NCBI GenBank assembly: GCA_018267475.1
Contig: JAFDYI010000023.1
Span: forward strand, 1-64,000
Direction: 5' to 3'
DNA from: Bacteroidota bacterium
Lineage (GTDB): Bacteria > Bacteroidota > Bacteroidia > B-17B0 > Aurantibacillaceae
Length of the DNA stretch: 64,000 nt
Below, piece after piece: positions 59,928 to 64,000 of the stretch. The position numbers were made by a program, and so were the translations under genes. The first letter of the stretch is position 1; each line of letters starts with the position of its first letter. The notes under the pieces are model-generated. The model did not search any database and had not been told where the DNA came from. It was given only the letters and a program-made list of their open reading frames with translations.

Positions 59928-61019
59928 TCACAAAGCATTCGCAAAAGTTTTGAAAAAAGAAAGCCAATCTATTCCGGCTTCGTTTTTGCTGAGTTTTACT
60001 ATTACCATGTTTTTTTGAGGCAGCACCACTATGTATTGCCCTAAAAAGCCTTGTGCCATGTAGTTTCCTTTTTTATCCAACCACCACTGATATTTGTAAT
60101 ACGGTTTTGCCCCCTGCGTGGTATCGGGTTTGGTGCTCTCTTCTACCCAAGATGCGGGTATTAACTGTTTGCCGTTAAACGTTCCTTTGTTCAAATACAA
60201 TTTTCCAAACTTGGCAAAATCGCGAGCGCGAGCGTTGATGCAACAAAATGTTTTTTCTAAACCGTTGTTTTTTTGGTCTATGCTCCACGAGGCGTCAAAC
60301 TCCATTTGGCAGGGTGTCCAAATTTTTTCTTGTAGGTATTGGGTAATGGTTTTCCCTTTCAAGGCTCGCTCCAATACCAAGCCTAAAAGTTCGGTGTTCC
60401 CGCTTTTATATTCAAATTTAGTACCGGGTTCATAGGCTAATTTCAATCGGGTAACCTGCTTGCGTAAGCGCAAACCGTAATAAAAGCTAGCTACCTTACC
60501 GAAAGGATTAAAATAGTTTTCGCTAAATTTTAATCCACTAGTCATTTGCAACAGATATTTAATTTTTACTTTATCAAAACCATGCTTTTTCAATTCGGGT
60601 ATGTAGGTACTTACAGGCTCCTCTACCGATTGTATCAAGCCATCTTGTATGGCGCAGCCAATAAGGGCCGAAGTAAACGATTTGGCCATAGAAAAAGAGG
60701 GTACTATTAGCTTTTCGTCTTTGCCTTGAAAATACTTTTCATACAACAGCGTATCGTTTCTAATAATTAAGAGCGCTAGGGTGTTGTTTTTCGCTAAAAA
60801 AGTATCTATTTGGTATTTTTTATTGTTGTAGCTAAGGTGTTGCGGGATTTTTTGATTGGTTTTTGGATAAAAAACAAAAGGAGTGGCGGAGGCTGTTAAA
60901 TCTCTTTTGGGAAATTTTTTATAGTCGTGTATATCGGCAAAATTGTAAAAGATATAACGTCCTACTTTGCATGAGCTTATCAAGAAAAGACATAGTATAA
61001 AAAAAAATACTTTTTTCAT
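59928..61019 (-). CDS. Serine hydrolase, class C beta-lactamase-like, lipoprotein
   Basis: 363 residues. Signal ending in a lipobox (LCLFLISSC), so membrane anchored. Beta-lactamase/transpeptidase-like domain with S-x-x-K in FSMAKSFTSALIG and a Y-x-G-N segment YKSGNTELLGL. Members include penicillin-recognising peptidases and esterases; no evidence points to resistance. It follows rpe by 7 bp on the same strand. The frame is open to 61079, but the lipoprotein signal fixes the start at MKKVFFFIL. Confidence 0.85.
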   Translation of the reverse strand: MKKVFFFILCLFLISSCKVGRYIFYNFADIHDYKKFPKRDLTASATPFVFYPKTNQKIPQHLSYNNKKYQIDTFLAKNNTLALLIIRNDTLLYEKYFQGKDEKLIVPSFSMAKSFTSALIGCAIQDGLIQSVEEPVSTYIPELKKHGFDKVKIKYLLQMTSGLKFSENYFNPFGKVASFYYGLRLRKQVTRLKLAYEPGTKFEYKSGNTELLGLVLERALKGKTITQYLQEKIWTPCQMEFDASWSIDQKNNGLEKTFCCINARARDFAKFGKLYLNKGTFNGKQLIPASWVEESTKPDTTQGAKPYYKYQWWLDKKGNYMAQGFLGQYIVVLPQKNMVIVKLSKNEAGIDWLSFFKTFANAL

Positions 61020-61026
61020 TATCTGT

Positions 61027-61680
61027 TTACGGAAATTGCAATAGTTGAGCAATAGTATCCGTTGGGTTTTTAGATGCAAAAACGGTATTGCCCGCTACCA
61101 ATACATCGGCTCCGGCATGTAATAGATTTTTATAATTATTCAAATCTACTCCGCCATCAATTTCAATACGTGTATCGGTTTCTTTTTGCTTAATGAGTTG
61201 TTTTAGTTGTTTTACTTTAGAGTAAGTATTTTCAATAAACTTTTGCCCACCAAATCCCGGGTTTACACTCATCATACACACCAAATCGGCTTCTGCAATA
61301 CTATCTTCCAATAAAGATATGGGGGTGTGGGGATTTATGGCTACGCCGGCGTTCATTCCGGCTTGTTTTATTTGTTGCAAGGTACGGTGCAGGTGGGTAC
61401 AAGCTTCATAATGCACGGTAAGCGTTTGTGCTCCCGCGTCCTTAAACGCTTCGATATAGCGCTCAGGCTGTATAATCATTAAATGTACGTCCAATGGTTT
61501 TTTAGCATATTTAGCAATGGCTTTTAACACCGGAAATCCAAAGGATATATTGGGTACAAAAACGCCGTCCATAACATCTATATGAAACCATTGTGCTTGG
61601 CTTTTATTTACCATTTCTACATCGCGTTGCAGGTTGGCAAAATCAGCCGAAAGAATAGAGGGCGCTACAATATGTTGCAT
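61027..61680 (-). CDS. rpe: Ribulose-phosphate 3-epimerase
   Basis: 217 residues. Interconverts D-ribulose 5-phosphate and D-xylulose 5-phosphate. TIM-barrel motifs: SILSADFANLQ, HIDVMDGVFVPNISFG, DVHLMI, MSVNPGFGGQKFI and IEIDGGV hold the metal and phosphate ligands. It starts 1 bp before the end of the preceding gene and is part of the minus-strand operon. Confidence 0.95.
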   Translation of the reverse strand: MQHIVAPSILSADFANLQRDVEMVNKSQAQWFHIDVMDGVFVPNISFGFPVLKAIAKYAKKPLDVHLMIIQPERYIEAFKDAGAQTLTVHYEACTHLHRTLQQIKQAGMNAGVAINPHTPISLLEDSIAEADLVCMMSVNPGFGGQKFIENTYSKVKQLKQLIKQKETDTRIEIDGGVDLNNYKNLLHAGADVLVAGNTVFASKNPTDTIAQLLQFP

Positions 61681-61681
61681 A

Positions 61682-62341
61682 TTACCAATCGGCTTTTGTA
61701 GCAGTTTCGCTGCTTAGTTTATTCATCATTGCTTTCAACTCATCGGCAACCATTCGGGCATCGCCCAAAGCGGCTCCTTTTATTCGCTTCCAGGTAACAG
61801 AGCTTAGCTTGTTCGAACCGCATTCCGGTACCACATTATATACATCGCCGCCGCTGGTAAGGCCATCATTGGCTACGTGTTTTATATTGTTGATGGTGTA
61901 GCGATATTTACCTTCTTTAGCCTCTATGGTAATCGTCATGGTAATTTTACCGTCCACCTTTTCGGTAGGGTTCAACTCTTTTGTTTTATATTCAAAAACA
62001 GCCTGGCAAGTGGCGGTATTTCCGTTGTGCGAACAATTCTCTTTGCTGTACTTACCCGCTGCTTTGGCTGCGGCATAGTTTTGCATGCGTTTTTGTATTT
62101 CGCTGAGGGGTGCCGGTATCAAAGGGTTGCTGGTATCGGGTGCTGCCTCTGCCGGTTCAATTGTTTTTTTTCCTTTTTTAGTTGTTACCGGAGCCGGCTT
62201 TACTGCAAATTGGGTTTTATCTACTTGCAGGTTTACTACTTCGCGTATCATTTTGCTTTCATCTTCTTTGGCTTGCTCTTGGGCAAATACTAATGAAGAC
62301 ATTAAGGAGGAAAACAAGATGGTTGAAATTATTTTTTTCAT
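61682..62341 (-). CDS. Secreted protein resembling DUF4468, unknown function
   Basis: 219 residues. Signal peptide (MKKIISTILFSSLMSSLVFAQ), a disordered Lys/Pro/Ala-rich region, then a beta-rich domain with GKITMTITIEAKEGKYRYTINNIKHV, similar to TBP-fold DUF4468 proteins of Bacteroidota. Three Cys (near 104, 112 and 174). Between the E1 gene and rpe in one operon. The family call is tentative. Confidence 0.6.
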   Translation of the reverse strand: MKKIISTILFSSLMSSLVFAQEQAKEDESKMIREVVNLQVDKTQFAVKPAPVTTKKGKKTIEPAEAAPDTSNPLIPAPLSEIQKRMQNYAAAKAAGKYSKENCSHNGNTATCQAVFEYKTKELNPTEKVDGKITMTITIEAKEGKYRYTINNIKHVANDGLTSGGDVYNVVPECGSNKLSSVTWKRIKGAALGDARMVADELKAMMNKLSSETATKADW

Positions 62342-62361
62342 TTCTTTTTTAATTTTTATTT

Positions 62362-64000
62362 TTAATAGATGAGGGGATATTCTGTTGGCTTGGCTTCGTG
62401 CATGATGCTATATACGGCATCAAACACATCGTCGGCACCGGGTTTGCTAAAATAGTCGCCATCGGTACCATAAGCGGGGCGATGCTCTTTTGATGCTAAG
62501 GTAGCGGGCTGCGCATCTAAGTAACGATAGGCATTTTGAGTTTCAAGAACTTGTTGCATCATATAAGCCGAGGCCCCTCCGGGTACATCTTCGTCTAAAA
62601 ACAACACTCGGTTGGTTTTTTTTATGGACTCTACAATGCTATGGTGTATATCAAAAGGAAGCAGAGTTTGCACGTCTATTAACTCTACCGATATGTTGTG
62701 TTCTTGCAACATCCTCATCGCCTCTTGCGCTACACGAATGCAAGAGCCGTAAGTAACCAGTGTAATATCGGTTCCTTCATTCAACACTTCGGGTATGCCC
62801 AAGGGTGTGGTAAAATGGCCTATGTTATCGGGTGTGTTTTCTTTTAGGCGATAGCCGTTTAATGGTTCTACTATAAGGGCAGGCTCATCGGCTTGAAGCA
62901 AGGTATTGTAAAAGCCGGCGGCTTTAGTCATGTTGCGAGGTACACACACATGAATGCCTCGGCAAGCGCTTACAATCATACCCATAGGCGAGCCGCTATG
63001 CCATACGCCTTCTAAGCGGTGCCCGCGTGTGCGAATAAGCACCGGTGCCTTTTGTTGCCCTTTGGTACGCCACTGCACGGTAGCCAGATCGTCGCTCATA
63101 ATTTGCAGAGCGTATAACAGGTAGTCTAGATATTGTATTTCGGCTATAGGGCGCAGGCCGCGCATAGCTAAGCCAATAGCTTGCCCCATAATAGTACACT
63201 CGCGTATGCCGGTATCAAACACGCGGTGTTCGCCGTATTTTTTCTGCAAACCTTCTAAGCCTTGATTTACGCCCCCTATTTTTCCGGAATCTTCTCCAAA
63301 AATAAGCACTTGTGGGTAGCGGGTTAAAATACGATCAAAGTTATCGCGTAAAATTTCGCGGCCATCTATTTGTTTGGCTTCTTCTCCGTACACGGCCGGC
63401 ACTTGTGGCACTTGTAATGCGGTATTAGAATAAAGGGTAGAGCTGTAACGCTCGCTATTTTCTATACGAGATAGGTGCAACCAATCTATCAATTTATTTT
63501 TTGCCGGACTATTTTCTGTTTTTATTAAGCGTAATACTTTCTTCACAGCCGTGTGTACGTCTTTGCGTATCGGTTCTTTTATGCTTTGTAATTCTTTTTT
63601 TATACCTGCTATAAAAACTCCTTTTTCGCTTGTTTCTAGTTCGGTAAGTAAAGCAGCTACCTCATTTAACTCTTCTTTTATAGGCTTAAGGTAGGCAGCC
63701 CAGGCTTGTGTTTTGGCGGTGCTTATGGTAGTTTTAGCGTTTTCTTCTATTTCATTCAGTTGGGCTTCTGTAGCCAAGGCATTTTGCAAAATCCAGTCGC
63801 GCATTTTTTTTACGCAGTCAAAATCGGTTTCCCACTGCAAGCGTTCTTTGCTTTTGTATCGTTCGTGCGAACCACTGGTGCTATGCCCTTGCGGCTGGGT
63901 TACTTCTTCTACGTGTACCAATACCGGTACATGCTGTTCTCTGCAAATTTGGGCTGCTTTTTCATACGTTTCGCATAGATGGGCGTAATCCCAACCTTTT
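62362..64000 (-). CDS. Fused 2-oxoacid dehydrogenase E1 alpha/beta, 5' part outside
   Basis: The gene runs off the right edge; 546 codons are visible, from K-G-W-D-Y at the edge to the stop. It contains the end of the E1 alpha half (GWDYAHLCETYEKAAQ, VTQPQGHSTSGSHERYKSKERL) joined to the E1 beta half (DNFDRILTRYPQVLIFGEDSGKIGGVNQGLEG in parts; FDTGIRECTIMGQAIGLAM; TRGHRLEGVWHSGSPMG; DEDVPGGASAYMMQQVLE). E1 uses thiamine diphosphate to decarboxylate pyruvate or branched 2-oxoacids; which one cannot be judged without the 5' part. An internal TTG at 63921 is not the start. Confidence 0.9.
   Translation of the reverse strand, partial: KGWDYAHLCETYEKAAQICREQHVPVLVHVEEVTQPQGHSTSGSHERYKSKERLQWETDFDCVKKMRDWILQNALATEAQLNEIEENAKTTISTAKTQAWAAYLKPIKEELNEVAALLTELETSEKGVFIAGIKKELQSIKEPIRKDVHTAVKKVLRLIKTENSPAKNKLIDWLHLSRIENSERYSSTLYSNTALQVPQVPAVYGEEAKQIDGREILRDNFDRILTRYPQVLIFGEDSGKIGGVNQGLEGLQKKYGEHRVFDTGIRECTIMGQAIGLAMRGLRPIAEIQYLDYLLYALQIMSDDLATVQWRTKGQQKAPVLIRTRGHRLEGVWHSGSPMGMIVSACRGIHVCVPRNMTKAAGFYNTLLQADEPALIVEPLNGYRLKENTPDNIGHFTTPLGIPEVLNEGTDITLVTYGSCIRVAQEAMRMLQEHNISVELIDVQTLLPFDIHHSIVESIKKTNRVLFLDEDVPGGASAYMMQQVLETQNAYRYLDAQPATLASKEHRPAYGTDGDYFSKPGADDVFDAVYSIMHEAKPTEYPLIY

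Noticed and set aside
59928-61019. Antibiotic resistance beta-lactamase
   Set aside because: Class C fold lipoprotein hydrolases of this kind are mostly esterases or peptidases; there is no resistance context.

Overview
The window is a stretch of chromosome from a member of the Bacteroidota. The evidence is protein and promoter style together: four proteins with type IX secretion system (T9SS) C-terminal sorting domains plus the T9SS protein PorQ, a fused alpha/beta 2-oxoacid dehydrogenase E1, an HU-like/SPOR envelope protein, the bacillithiol gene bshA, and promoters of the Bacteroidota type (-7 box TAnnTTTG, often with TTTG near -33) with almost no Shine-Dalgarno sequences. Two genes of the futalosine menaquinone route (mqnD, mqnB) are present but not adjacent. 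I cannot place it below phylum.

Layout. 0-9.7 kb: an ABC-F ATPase, a SirB2-like/cytochrome c fusion, a TonB_C double-domain protein, a hotdog thioesterase, a very large TamB-like protein and, divergent from it, tsaD. 9.75-10.0 kb: tRNA-Gly(GCC) and tRNA-Leu(UAA), each followed by a strong terminator. 10.0-18.0 kb: an accessory-looking module made of a TPR histidine kinase, a T9SS cell-surface repeat protein, a formylglycine-generating-enzyme-like secreted protein, a NarL-type response regulator and a second T9SS protein. 18.1-21.0 kb: paaZ and a TetR regulator. 21.1-29.5 kb: kup, porQ, a Cas4-like/DEDDy nuclease fusion, a TPR protein, arginase, HU/SPOR protein and trmB. 29.5-41.1 kb: gyrA, clpC, a secreted phospholipase-D-like protein, tRNA-Phe, a Fic protein, mqnD and rpsA. 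41.4-50.8 kb: a second TPR histidine kinase/NarL pair, bshA, lon and an ABC exporter pair. 50.8-54.7 kb: two cysteine-rich secreted peptides, pepT, a YhiN-like flavoprotein and mqnB. 54.8-64.0 kb: a 1501-residue T9SS adhesin, a TlpA-like thioredoxin, and a minus-strand operon (E1 dehydrogenase running off the right edge, a secreted protein, rpe and a lipoprotein serine hydrolase).

The most interesting signal is in the 10-18 kb module. Three copies of one palindrome (AATACTC-N6-GAGTATT, which also reads as a NarL-like 7-2-7 site with TACTC half-sites) precede three transcription units: the secreted-protein operon on the minus strand, the response regulator itself, and the T9SS protein after it. 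In all three the palindrome centre is exactly 31.5 bp from the first base of the -7 box, where a -33 element would normally be. This is what a class-II-like, autoregulated activator would leave. It suggests a compact, self-contained two-component regulon controlling cell-surface proteins.

A second recurring signal is -7 boxes lying 11-12 bp from the most plausible start codon of several genes (two solid NTG/ATG cases and others weaker), which predicts leaderless mRNAs.
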